Shown one piece after another: positions 23,268 through 31,401 of a stretch of DNA of 35,073 nt. The position numbers were made by a program, and so were the translations under genes. The DNA lies in NCBI GenBank assembly GCA_009841255.1, contig VXMD01000007.1:1-35073 (forward strand). The letters are read 5' to 3'. Origin of the DNA: Candidatus Poribacteria bacterium (GTDB taxonomy: Bacteria > Poribacteria > WGA-4E > WGA-3G). The notes beneath the pieces are model-generated. The model worked only from the letters and a program-made list of their open reading frames with translations. It was not told the origin of the DNA and did not search any database. Every line of letters begins with the position of its first letter. The stretch's first letter is position 1.

Positions 23268-24389
23268 ATGCAACCTTTCGACTGCGAACTGAACCAACAG
23301 GTCATTTACGGGGACAATGCTATCGAGAGACTCGGTGAGTTGAGCCGCGAACGCGGTGGGAGTCGCGTCCTCATTGTGACAGACACCGGCATCGAAAAGG
23401 CAGGCATCCTGGAGCGAGCCGTCTCAGCACTGCAAAGCGAAAGGATCGCCGCCTATGTTTTTTCCGATGTCACGTCCAACCCAACGACGGAAGATGTTGA
23501 CGCTGCGCTTGCCGTCGCGAAAACCAACGCATCGATAGATATCATCGTTGGACTTGGGGGTGGCAGTGCAATGGATTGCGCGAAAGGCGTAAATTTCCTA
23601 CTCACAAACGGCGGAAAGATGGCGGACTACTGGGGCACCAACAAAGCAACACAACCGATGCTCCCCTCTATCGGCATCCCGACGACCATCGGCACAGGCA
23701 GCGAAGCGCAGTCCTATGCACTCATCGCACAAGCAGATACACACATCAAAATGGCGTGTGGTGATAAAAAAGCACGATTCGGAACTGTCATTTTGGATGC
23801 CACACTCACGAAGACTTTGCCGAGACGCGTTGCCGCAATCACTGGAATAGATGCGATTGCACACGCTGTCGAAAGTTACGTCTCAACGAAACACAACCCG
23901 ATGTCTCAGATGTTCGCACGGCACGCATGGGAGTTACTAAACGCTCACTTTGAAGCATGTCTTGAATCCAAAAACGCTACCGTCCGAAGTAAAATGCTGT
24001 TCGGTGCTTATCTCGCTGGACTCGCGATTGAAAACTCGATGTTGGGTGCCGCACACGCTTGCGCCAATCCCTTGACAGCGAGATACGAGGTTCCCCACGG
24101 TGTCGCCGTCGCGTTGATGTTACCACACGTCATCCGATTCAATAGCACTGTCGTAGAAGATACCTATCGTGAACTGTATCCAGATGGAGATTTAGTAGAT
24201 AGAATTACAGCGCTCAAACAGATTGGCAATTTGCCGAATAGACTTCGGGATTATCCCATCCAATCCACAATCGGAACAACAGACATACCGACGTTGGCAA
24301 AGGAAGCGGCAACACAGTGGACAGCGCAGTTCAACCCGCGTCCGCTCAACATTAGAGACTTTATGAAACTTTATGAACAAGTTTACTGA
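23268..24389 (+). CDS. Iron-containing alcohol dehydrogenase
   Basis: A 373-residue group III alcohol dehydrogenase. The NAD(P)-binding part has 'GLGGGSAMDCAKG' (95-107), and the metal ligands are D195 and H199 ('GIDAIAHAVE'), H263 ('GAAHACANP') and H277 ('VPHGVA'), all intact. Substrates in this family range from ethanol and butanol to lactaldehyde, 1,3-propanediol and hydroxyacid semialdehydes, and cannot be chosen here. It has its own promoter. The following beta-propeller gene starts 17 nt before its stop, so translation is probably coupled. Confidence 0.93.
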   Translation: MQPFDCELNQQVIYGDNAIERLGELSRERGGSRVLIVTDTGIEKAGILERAVSALQSERIAAYVFSDVTSNPTTEDVDAALAVAKTNASIDIIVGLGGGSAMDCAKGVNFLLTNGGKMADYWGTNKATQPMLPSIGIPTTIGTGSEAQSYALIAQADTHIKMACGDKKARFGTVILDATLTKTLPRRVAAITGIDAIAHAVESYVSTKHNPMSQMFARHAWELLNAHFEACLESKNATVRSKMLFGAYLAGLAIENSMLGAAHACANPLTARYEVPHGVAVALMLPHVIRFNSTVVEDTYRELYPDGDLVDRITALKQIGNLPNRLRDYPIQSTIGTTDIPTLAKEAATQWTAQFNPRPLNIRDFMKLYEQVY

Positions 24390-25530
24390 TACACCAGCAG
24401 TTGAAGGAATAAAAGTCTTTTCCATCCTGGCATTACTCCTCTTCGTTGCACATACAGTCCTTGGCGACTGGGCAAGTTTCCGTGGTGATCCACAACTCAC
24501 TGGAGTTGCTGATTCCCAACTCCCCAAAAATCCACAATTGCTTTGGACTTTTCAGGCGGGAGATATGATTGAATCCACCGCCGCAGTCGTCAATGGCACT
24601 GTCTATGTTGGCGCATTGGATGGAACCCTCTACGCAATCGACGCACAAACCGGCGACAAAAAGTGGACGTATCAAACAGGGGCACAGATTAAAGCCTCAC
24701 CCTCTATTCAGGACGGAATTGCCTACTTCGGTGATGGAGATGGGATTTTCCATGCAGTGGACATTCATACGCAAGAAGTGAAATGGAAGTTCACTACGGA
24801 AGGAGAAATCATATCATCGGCAAATGTCGTTGGCGACCGCGTGCTGTTCGGTTCGTATGACGGATTTCTGTACTGTCTCAACCGGGAGAACGGGGAACTG
24901 GTCTGGAAATTAGAGACTGAAGGCTACGTCCACGGCACCCCTGGGGTCTGGACACACGTCGCAGGCGATACCGGTAAAGCAGAAAACTTCGCGATCGTCA
25001 CCGGATGCGACAGTTATCTCCGCGTCATCAATATTGACGACGGTACACAGACACAACAGGTAAATCTCGGGGCGTATGTCGGTGCGAGTCCAGCGATTTC
25101 ACAAGATCGCGTCTATTGTGGCACGTATGGCACCGAAATACTGGCGGTTGCCTTAGACCCTGGGGAGATTGTCTGGCGGTATCGACATCCCAAACGCAGA
25201 TTCCCATTCTTTGCGTCCGCCGCCCTCACGGAAGACAGCGTCATTATCGGCGGACGCGATAAGATGGTGCATGCGCTTTCACAGGAAACCGGTGAGCCGC
25301 TATGGACGTATACCGCTAAATCCCGGATCGAGTCTTCCGCTGTGATTGTCGGGAGGCACGCCTTTGTGGGGACAACTCGCGGATTGTTTATCGCTTTAGA
25401 TATTACGACTGGGGAATCGGTGTGGGAGTTCGCGACAGGTTCCTCTATTGTCGCTTCACCCAGCGTCTCCAATGGTAGAATCTTCATCGGCACCGAGGAC
25501 GGGATCTTGTATTGCTTTGGGTCAACATAG
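24373..25530 (+). CDS. Exported PQQ-type beta-propeller repeat protein
   Basis: A 385-residue protein with an N-terminal signal sequence (hydrophobic 'VFSILALLLFVAHTVLG', about 15-31) and seven or so repeats of the PQQ/BamB type, seen as recurring 'G.VYVGALDGTLYAIDAQTGDKKW'-like units (e.g. 'VGALDGTLYAID', 'FGSYDGFLYCLN', 'GTEDGILYCFG'). Such propellers serve as scaffolds (BamB) or bind PQQ; the dehydrogenase-specific Cys-Cys and Trp-docking features are not evident, so a structural role is favoured. No lipobox cysteine is seen after the signal. It overlaps the alcohol dehydrogenase gene by 17 nt; a functional link is possible but unproven. Confidence 0.88.
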   Translation: MNKFTDTPAVEGIKVFSILALLLFVAHTVLGDWASFRGDPQLTGVADSQLPKNPQLLWTFQAGDMIESTAAVVNGTVYVGALDGTLYAIDAQTGDKKWTYQTGAQIKASPSIQDGIAYFGDGDGIFHAVDIHTQEVKWKFTTEGEIISSANVVGDRVLFGSYDGFLYCLNRENGELVWKLETEGYVHGTPGVWTHVAGDTGKAENFAIVTGCDSYLRVINIDDGTQTQQVNLGAYVGASPAISQDRVYCGTYGTEILAVALDPGEIVWRYRHPKRRFPFFASAALTEDSVIIGGRDKMVHALSQETGEPLWTYTAKSRIESSAVIVGRHAFVGTTRGLFIALDITTGESVWEFATGSSIVASPSVSNGRIFIGTEDGILYCFGST

Positions 25531-25531
25531 A

Positions 25532-25561
25532 TTGGCATGATTTGCTCTTTCGTGTTATAAT
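25532..25561 (+). promoter_or_regulatory. Promoter upstream of the radical SAM gene
   Basis: TTGGCA (25532-25537), 18-nt spacer, TATAAT (25556-25561), a consensus -10. The leader to 25681 is about 110 nt and contains a CCTATC/GATAGG pair (about 25626-25650). The AAGGAG ribosome site at 25667-25672 decides the start at 25681. Confidence 0.6.
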
Positions 25562-25680
25562 TGTTGAACTTATTCAATCGTGAGTTTGACTAAAAATCAG
25601 AGGAAACCGGCACAATACATCACGCCTATCGTGGATTTAATGATGGATAGGTCGCTGCTTAAGGCTAAGGAGCATCAATA

Positions 25681-27021
25681 ATGCCTGAAACAAAACCGGA
25701 ACCTGCAACAGCAGGCATAGACTCAAAAGACACAACCGTAGGAAGCGTTTTCGTCTCCAACTACCCACCGTATTCCGTATGGGGTGAGTCCGATGTACCA
25801 GAAGTGCATCGTGCGCTCGGTGAACAGCCGCGTCCAGATGCTACGTTGGGGCTTTACCTCCACATCCCTTTCTGTCGCAAACGGTGCAAATTCTGCTATT
25901 TCCGCGTCTACACCGATAAAAACAGCTCGGAAATCGATACGTATCTGAACGCACTCGCGAAAGAGATCGAACTTTACAGCACACAACCCGCAATCACAGG
26001 CAGACCTCTGAAATTCGTCTATTTCGGTGGTGGGACCCCTTCCTATATTAGCGTCAAACACCTGATGGCTCTCGTGAACAGGGTAAAACGGGTAATGCCG
26101 TGGGACGCCGCCGAAGAAGTGGCTTTTGAATGTGAACCGGGTACCTTGACGGAAAAGAAAGTAGAGGCGATCAAAAGGATCGGTGTCACCCGATTGAGCC
26201 TCGGTGTTGAGAATCTCAATGACGAGATCCTCGCCGAAAATGGCAGAGCGCATCTTTCCAAAGAGGTGTATCGGATTGTCCCGTGGATCAAGACGCTGGC
26301 GTTCGATCAGGTCAACGTCGACCTCATTTCAGGCATGATCGGTGAAACGTGGGAGAGCTGGCGAGAAACCGTCAAAAAGACCATTGAACTTGATCCGGAT
26401 AGTATTACCGTGTATCAACTGGAATTGCCGTTCAATACTACCTATTCCAAGGACATCCTCGGCGGCGATACACTGCCGGTGGCAGATTGGAAACTGAAGC
26501 GCGAATGGCATCAATACGCCTTTGAACAGTTTGAGCAAGCCGGTTACGCACAATCCAGCGCGTATACGGTCCTCAAGAAAGATAAGCATTGCCAATTCGT
26601 CTATCGCGATGCCGTCTGGCAGGGCAGCGATATGATCGGAACAGGCGTCGCTTCCTTCTCGCATCTCAGCGGGATTCACTTCCAGAACGCACCCTCGTGG
26701 GGAGATTATCTCACGCACCTTGAGGAAGATAGGATCCCAGTTTACCGAGCACTGAAACCAACGGAAACGGAACGGTTGACGCGGGAGATGATACTGCAAC
26801 TCAAACTCGGAAAGATCAGACCTTCCTATTTCAAAGCGAAGTTCGACGCAGATATCCTCGATACTTTTGCCGAATCCTACGAAAAACTGCAAAACGACGG
26901 CATGTTGCGTGTCAACGCCGCATCGGACGAGATTCAACTGACGCAACGCGGATTGCTCCAAGTCGATAGCCTGCTTCCAGCGTTCTATGCTCCGGAATAC
27001 CAGAACACGCGATATACCTAA
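25681..27021 (+). CDS. Radical SAM coproporphyrinogen III oxidase-like protein (HemN/HemW family)
   Basis: A 446-residue radical SAM protein. The 4Fe-4S motif is C65-x3-C69-x2-C72 ('PFCRKRCKFCYF'), followed by 'YFGGGTPSYIS' for SAM binding and 'VTRLSLGVENLND'. The C-terminal HemN domain ('LTREMILQLKLG' to 'LTQRGLLQVD', about 360-430) is complete. The protein differs from housekeeping HemN and HemW in having a 55-residue N-terminal extension ('VSNYPPYSVWGE') and a Phe-Tyr-rich segment after the cluster. It may be a haem-handling protein or a specialised radical SAM enzyme; true coproporphyrinogen oxidase activity is not established. It has its own promoter. Confidence 0.9.
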   Translation: MPETKPEPATAGIDSKDTTVGSVFVSNYPPYSVWGESDVPEVHRALGEQPRPDATLGLYLHIPFCRKRCKFCYFRVYTDKNSSEIDTYLNALAKEIELYSTQPAITGRPLKFVYFGGGTPSYISVKHLMALVNRVKRVMPWDAAEEVAFECEPGTLTEKKVEAIKRIGVTRLSLGVENLNDEILAENGRAHLSKEVYRIVPWIKTLAFDQVNVDLISGMIGETWESWRETVKKTIELDPDSITVYQLELPFNTTYSKDILGGDTLPVADWKLKREWHQYAFEQFEQAGYAQSSAYTVLKKDKHCQFVYRDAVWQGSDMIGTGVASFSHLSGIHFQNAPSWGDYLTHLEEDRIPVYRALKPTETERLTREMILQLKLGKIRPSYFKAKFDADILDTFAESYEKLQNDGMLRVNAASDEIQLTQRGLLQVDSLLPAFYAPEYQNTRYT

Positions 27022-27070
27022 GCAACGCCAATCGTAGAACACATCTCTTCTACAGTAGAAGGAACAAAAT

Positions 27071-27280
27071 ATGGATACTCAATTGATCGAATCTAATCCA
27101 TCAATTATGATGGGCACACCCGTTATTGCAGGCACTCGCATCCCTGTGGAATTAATTTTAGAAAAGTTCGCAGCGGGTGAGACGATTGAGCAACTACTTG
27201 AGGAGTATCCACGCTTAACTGAGGAAGGCATACGGGTAGCACTTTATTTTTCAGATATGGCTTCCTTATTCATCGACTAA
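27071..27280 (+). CDS. DUF433 family small protein (antitoxin-like)
   Basis: A 69-residue protein matching the DUF433 family: 'SNPSIMMGTPVIAGTRIPVELIL' in parts (NPSIMMGTPVI, AGTRIPVELIL), then 'GETIEQLLEEYPRLTEEGIRVAL'. DUF433 proteins are winged-helix-like and are usually followed by a DUF5615 PIN-like toxin gene. No such gene follows here: the next 170 nt hold a twin-hairpin repeat and then a CoA-ligase gene. A GAAGGA ribosome site (27057-27062) supports translation. It is therefore an orphan antitoxin or a chromosomal regulator. Confidence 0.88.
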   Translation: MDTQLIESNPSIMMGTPVIAGTRIPVELILEKFAAGETIEQLLEEYPRLTEEGIRVALYFSDMASLFID

Positions 27281-27303
27281 ACCTAACGCAAGTTGCCATC
27301 CAT

Positions 27304-27384
27304 TTGACATAGCACTCCTACGGAGTGCAGTGGACCTGAATATACCATTTCCTATAGACATACCACCCCTACGGGGTGGGGAAA
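27304..27384. repeat. Twin-hairpin repeat, copy B
   Basis: GCACTCC-TAC-GGAGTGC (27312-27328), spacer with 'CTATAGACATA', then CACCCC-TAC-GGGGTG followed by GGGAAA (27364-27384). Order, spacing and flanks match copy A at 4976-5048. No gene lies in 27281-27450. Confidence 0.8.
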
Positions 27385-27450
27385 GTGCCTAAAGAACCTT
27401 ATCCAAACGCCCAAAATTTGTGAAGATCAACTTGGGTTAAACCTATTAAC

Positions 27451-28701
27451 ATGGATACAAATACACCATTACATCGCTTCCGTGAGATGCTGGCTCCGGT
27501 GTTAGAAACAAACGCTTTCTACAAACAAAAACTCACTGAAGTCGGGGTCACCCACCCAAACGACGTACAATCGTTCGCAGATTACCGGCAACTTCCTTTT
27601 ACCACAAAGGAAGAGCTCAGCACTGATCAGGTATCGCACCCTCCTTACGGCACGAATCTCACCTTTCCGTTGGAGCGGTATACCTGTCTCCACCGTACCT
27701 CAGGCACAACAGGTTCGCCGCTGCGATGGTTAGATACGGCGGAATCGTGGGACTGGTGGGGAAAGTGCTGGGGACAAATCTATCGCGCTGCTGGCGTAAC
27801 TTCGGCGGACCGACTCATGATCGCCTTTTCGTTCGGTCCCTTTATCGGTTTCTGGAGTGCGTATCACGGCGCGCAGCAGTTAGGTGCGCTCACAATCCCA
27901 AATGGCGGCATGACCTCCGACCAGCGGATACGTGCTATCCTCAGCAATGACGTGACGGTACTCATCGCGACACCGACGTACGCGTTGCGACTCGCCGAAG
28001 TCGCAGAACAGGACGGCATCACTCTCCCTGAAGAAACCTCAATTCGGGTGACACTCCACGCCGGTGAACCGGGAGCGAGTCTACCTGCTACGAAACATCG
28101 GATTGAAAGCCGTTGGGGTGCGCGTGCTTACGATCATGCCGGGGCAACGGAAGTCGGTGCCTGGGGCGTTATGTGCGAGCCGCAAGCGGGTGTCCATCTC
28201 AACGAAGACGAATTTATCTGTGAAGTCCTCAATCCAGAAACTGGAAATCCGGCAGACGCGGGCGAGTTGGTGATTACCAATTTAGGGCGCGTCGGTATGC
28301 CTGTCATCCGTTACCGGACGGGAGACTACGTCAAACTCAAATCAGTACCGTGTGAATGCGGTAGGGAGAGCCGTGTGCTTGATGGCGGTGTTATCGGACG
28401 ATTAGATAAAGCCATTATCATTCGGGGTTTAAATGTATATCCTGCTACGCTCGAAAACATCATCCTCAAGTTTCCTGAGGTCCGTGAATTTGCCGGACGT
28501 ATTTACGGAACAGGCACACTCGACGAACTCGAAATTCAGATTGAATCTACACATCCAGATCCTGCTGAAACCGCCACGACTGTCGCTGCTGCGATCCGAG
28601 ATGAGTTGGGTTTACGTGCCGAAGTGAAAGCAGTCCCACTCGAAACGTTACCGAGGTCCGAACTTAAATCAAACCGATTCATCGATGAACGGACCTCGTG
28701 A
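27451..28701 (+). CDS. Phenylacetate-CoA ligase-like adenylate-forming enzyme
   Basis: A 416-residue AMP-forming ligase of the PaaK type, which activates aryl or alkyl carboxylates to CoA thioesters through an acyl-adenylate. The P-loop is 'HRTSGTTGSPLRW' (81-93), the adenine/acyl segment is 'YDHAGATEVGAWG', 'MPVIRYRTGDYVKL' is motif A8-like, and the C-terminal catalytic lysine is in 'RSELKSNRF'. A 'CECGRESRV' segment near the hinge suits the Cys-rich zinc site seen in some family members. The ribosome site is weak. It is followed by a small antitoxin-like gene and a halogenase-like monooxygenase, so an aryl acid could be activated and then halogenated (inference). Confidence 0.9.
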   Translation: MDTNTPLHRFREMLAPVLETNAFYKQKLTEVGVTHPNDVQSFADYRQLPFTTKEELSTDQVSHPPYGTNLTFPLERYTCLHRTSGTTGSPLRWLDTAESWDWWGKCWGQIYRAAGVTSADRLMIAFSFGPFIGFWSAYHGAQQLGALTIPNGGMTSDQRIRAILSNDVTVLIATPTYALRLAEVAEQDGITLPEETSIRVTLHAGEPGASLPATKHRIESRWGARAYDHAGATEVGAWGVMCEPQAGVHLNEDEFICEVLNPETGNPADAGELVITNLGRVGMPVIRYRTGDYVKLKSVPCECGRESRVLDGGVIGRLDKAIIIRGLNVYPATLENIILKFPEVREFAGRIYGTGTLDELEIQIESTHPDPAETATTVAAAIRDELGLRAEVKAVPLETLPRSELKSNRFIDERTS

Positions 28702-28718
28702 AAAACACATTTCAGTTT

Positions 28719-28758
28719 GTAGTCGTGAACTCATTACGTATGTGAAACACAATGAGTT
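28719..28758 (+). repeat. GTAG-footed palindrome after the CoA-ligase gene
   Basis: GTAG (28719-28722), then AACTCATT (28728-28735) pairing perfectly with AATGAGTT (28751-28758) across a 15-nt loop that itself contains GTG/CAC. It may act as the 3' end structure of the ligase mRNA. Confidence 0.5.
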
Positions 28759-28794
28759 GGAATTATGCCTCATCCTATGTTAATCAATTAGGAC

Positions 28795-28823
28795 TTACGC
28801 AATCTTTTAGGTTGTGGTACAAT
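28795..28823 (+). promoter_or_regulatory. Extended -10 promoter upstream of the BrnA-like gene
   Basis: TTACGC (28795-28800, a weak -35), 17-nt spacer ending TGTGG, TACAAT (28818-28823). The start codon at 28838 lies only 15 nt after the -10 box, so the leader would be nearly absent. The -35 lies in 'TAGGACTTACGCAA', which I recall as a frequent intergenic or mobile-element end in other bacteria; this is not verified. Confidence 0.4.
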
Positions 28824-28837
28824 AAAGAAAAGATACG

Positions 28838-29071
28838 ATGAAACTTTCAAAAACACGGCTTCCTGAAATTGAGAGCATTCCTGAGGACGCGATTGACACA
28901 TCAGAAATCCCCGAACTTGATGATGATTTTTGGGAAAATGCCCGACGGATTATCCCTGAAAATTACCTCCAGATTGAACATGAAATCTTGGAATGGTTTA
29001 AGGGACAGGGACAGGATTACCACGATCGGATAAATACAGTGCTCCGAACGTATATGGAAGCACATAGATAA
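28838..29071 (+). CDS. BrnA-like antitoxin (orphan)
   Basis: A 77-residue protein whose C-terminal half matches BrnA antitoxins, the ribbon-helix-helix partners of the BrnT ribonuclease: 'EHEILEWFKGQGQDYHDRINTVL' in parts (EILEWFKGQG, DYHDRINTVLRTYMEA). The N-terminal half is acidic ('PEDAIDTSEIPELDDDFWENARRI'), the toxin-binding side in BrnA. BrnT normally lies just upstream, but only 136 nt separate this gene from the CoA ligase and they hold no BrnT. It ends 8 nt before the halogenase-like gene, so it may be its autoregulatory leader gene or a remnant. Confidence 0.85.
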   Translation: MKLSKTRLPEIESIPEDAIDTSEIPELDDDFWENARRIIPENYLQIEHEILEWFKGQGQDYHDRINTVLRTYMEAHR

Positions 29072-29079
29072 ATCAACGA

Positions 29080-30342
29080 ATGCACACACACCACAATTAT
29101 GACACCATCGTTATTGGGGGCGGACCCGCTGGAAGTACCGTGGCAACGCTTATCGCGGAACAGGGGCATCGCGTCCTTCTCCTTGAACGGGAAGCCGAAC
29201 CGAAATTTAAAATCGGGGAATCGCTGATTCCTGCTACCTACTGGACCTTCAAACGACTCGGTATGCTCGAAAAGCTACGAACGAGTCATTTTCCACAGAA
29301 GTACAGTGTGCAGTTCTACGCACGCTCCGGTAAAGCCTCCACGCCGTTCTACTTCTTTCAAACCAACCCGCACGAAAGTGCCGTCACATGGCAGGTCTTG
29401 CGGAGTGAGTTCGACGAGATGCTCTTGGAGAATGCGAAAGAGAAAGGTGTAGAAATCCGTAGGGGAATCGGTGTGCGAGAAGTCCTTTTTGAAGGGGACA
29501 CGGCAACGGGCGTTGTTACGCAGCACGCAGACGGCACCCGTGAAACCCTGAACGCTACCGTCATTGTGGATTCGACTGGACAGCGGTCCCTCATCGGAAG
29601 GCAGCTGAACCTGAACACGACGGAGCAGAACCTCAAAATGGCATCGCTCTTTACACACTACGAAGGTGGACACAGAGACAAAGGCATTGACGAAGGGGCG
29701 ACGCTCATCCTACACACCGAAGCGAAAGATTCTTGGTTCTGGTCGATCCCGCTCCCCTATAACCGCACGAGCATCGGGGTTGTGGGCGAGTTGGACTACC
29801 TCCTTCAACATCGAAGAGATGCCGACAGTAAACTCAATGCCCAGAAAATCTTCGCCGAAGAACTCGCCAAGTGCCTACCCTTGCAACAACGGCTCGAAGG
29901 CGCGAAGCAGCTTTTCCCGATCCAAACCACAAAAGACTTCTCCTACCGCGCCAGTCGTATCGCAGGCAATAACTGGGTGCTCATCGGCGACGCATTCGGA
30001 TTCTTGGATCCCGTTTACTCGACAGGACTGTTTCTTGCGCTTAAATCCGGTGAGATGGCGGCGGATGTCATCGTCGAAGCATTTCATAAGAATGATTTCT
30101 CCGAAGCACAGCTCGGAAGTTTCGGACCTGAGTTTGTAAAGGGAATGGAGGCATTTCGGAAACTCGTCTACGCTTTCTATACAAAGGAATTTAGCTTCGC
30201 GCGGTTCCTGTCAGAATATCCAGAGCATCAGGGAGGTATCGTTGACATCTTGAGTGGAGATGTGTTTAGGAAAGATGTAACGCATATCTTCCCAGCAATG
30301 GCAGAAATGTGCCCATTTCCACCTGAAATGCCACTCAGTTAA
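29080..30342 (+). CDS. Flavin-dependent halogenase-like FAD monooxygenase
   Basis: A 420-residue FAD protein. The N-terminal dinucleotide fold is 'IVIGGGPAGST' (10-20) and the second FAD motif is 'VLIGDAFGFLDPVYSTG' (300-316). Halogenase hallmarks are 'KFKIGESLIP' (42-51), a lysine in the expected active-site position (K74, 'FPQKYSVQF'), and W219-F-W221-S-I-P224, matching the WxWxIP motif that blocks ordinary monooxygenation. This resembles the carrier-protein- or phenol-directed branch rather than tryptophan halogenases; the glutamate of tryptophan halogenases' 'EPLESTG' is changed ('DPVYSTG'). Geranylgeranyl-reductase-like enzymes share the fold. It follows the BrnA-like gene by 8 nt and precedes a transporter lipoprotein. 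Confidence 0.85.
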   Translation: MHTHHNYDTIVIGGGPAGSTVATLIAEQGHRVLLLEREAEPKFKIGESLIPATYWTFKRLGMLEKLRTSHFPQKYSVQFYARSGKASTPFYFFQTNPHESAVTWQVLRSEFDEMLLENAKEKGVEIRRGIGVREVLFEGDTATGVVTQHADGTRETLNATVIVDSTGQRSLIGRQLNLNTTEQNLKMASLFTHYEGGHRDKGIDEGATLILHTEAKDSWFWSIPLPYNRTSIGVVGELDYLLQHRRDADSKLNAQKIFAEELAKCLPLQQRLEGAKQLFPIQTTKDFSYRASRIAGNNWVLIGDAFGFLDPVYSTGLFLALKSGEMAADVIVEAFHKNDFSEAQLGSFGPEFVKGMEAFRKLVYAFYTKEFSFARFLSEYPEHQGGIVDILSGDVFRKDVTHIFPAMAEMCPFPPEMPLS

Positions 30343-30375
30343 TCAAAAAATATCTCACATCCATAGGAGACTCTC

Positions 30376-31401
30376 ATGAAATTAATCCTGTCCTATCTGT
30401 CAGTTCTCTGCGTTATACTCACCATCGGGTGCGACAACACCTCAAAACAAAACGCTGCCGAAAATGAAAAGGGCGATACCCCTGCCCAGTTAGTGAACGA
30501 CAATTCCACAAAACGCCGCTATATCAGCATCGGCACTGCACCTGCGGGTGGGGCATTTTTCGTCGTCGGTTCCGCAATCGCCGAGGTGGTCGATGGTAAC
30601 GTTTCAGAAGCAAACTGGGAAGTGACCGCCGAAGCCACGAAAGGTACACAGGAAAACATCCGACGCATCGTAAACGGTGAACTGGAATTCGCGCTCGCCA
30701 ATGCCGCAATCTCCTATTTTGCTGTGCGCGGCGAAGGCGCGTGGGCAACCGAACACACCATCCAAACGGTGATGACGCTTGCTCCCAATGTTGGACTCTT
30801 CCTTACACCGCAATCCTCCGATGTGCGTAGCATCCGAGACTTCGCCGGTAAACGGATCGTTGTTGGTCCCGCAGGGGCAGGCTTCGAGTACTTCCTTAAA
30901 CCGATACTGGCGGCACACGGTATCACCTACGACGATTTCACACCCATCAATAGCACCTATATCGGGGCAGTAGATTTGTTAGCGGACGGTTCCGCTGCCG
31001 CGGCATTCGTCGGTGGTGCGGTCCCAACGCCAGCCGCTACGCAAGCCAGCACGTCCCAAGACATCTTCTTCATTCCATTCGACGATGCGGCGAAACAGTC
31101 CCTTTTCGCAGATTACCCTTTCTTTAATGCGATAACTATTCCTGCCAATACCTATAAAGGACAGACGGAGCCGTTTGCGAGCATGAACGTTGGCGCGATG
31201 CACCTCATCACCGCTGAAAACACAGATGAAAATATCGTCTACGCATTCACGAAGACCTTGTATACACACCGAGCGGAAGTTGTGAAACGGCACGGTGCGG
31301 GCAAAGCGATTAATCCGAAAAACGTCGTCAAAGATACAGGTACACCTTTTCATCCGGGTGCCGTCCGTTTCTACCGCGAAATTGGCATCTGGCAGGAATA
31401 A
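30376..31401 (+). CDS. TAXI family TRAP transporter solute-binding lipoprotein
   Basis: A 341-residue periplasmic binding protein. The N-terminus is a lipoprotein signal with cysteine C19 ('VILTIGCDN'), followed by a polar linker and the TAXI opening 'ISIGTAPAGGAFFVVG' (about 51-66). 'ATKGTQENIRRIVNGELEFALANAA' (in parts) and 'DFAGKRIVVGPAGAGFEYFLK' (in parts) are typical of the family. TAXI proteins deliver organic acids or amino acids such as glutamate to a fused DctQM permease, but no permease gene is near. AGGAG precedes the ATG. It follows the halogenase-like gene by 33 nt and may be cotranscribed. Confidence 0.9.
   Translation: MKLILSYLSVLCVILTIGCDNTSKQNAAENEKGDTPAQLVNDNSTKRRYISIGTAPAGGAFFVVGSAIAEVVDGNVSEANWEVTAEATKGTQENIRRIVNGELEFALANAAISYFAVRGEGAWATEHTIQTVMTLAPNVGLFLTPQSSDVRSIRDFAGKRIVVGPAGAGFEYFLKPILAAHGITYDDFTPINSTYIGAVDLLADGSAAAAFVGGAVPTPAATQASTSQDIFFIPFDDAAKQSLFADYPFFNAITIPANTYKGQTEPFASMNVGAMHLITAENTDENIVYAFTKTLYTHRAEVVKRHGAGKAINPKNVVKDTGTPFHPGAVRFYREIGIWQE

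Noticed and set aside
25570-25680. Riboswitch in the leader of the radical SAM gene
   Set aside because: Only one 6-bp stem is visible and no known aptamer core could be recognised.
26329-27042. 237-residue minus-strand open frame
   Set aside because: Antisense shadow of the radical SAM gene, whose motifs are clear on the plus strand.
28785-28800. Insertion-sequence end (TAGGACTTACGCAA)
   Set aside because: No matching inverted end, target duplication or transposase is present within the region; recorded only as a remark at the promoter.
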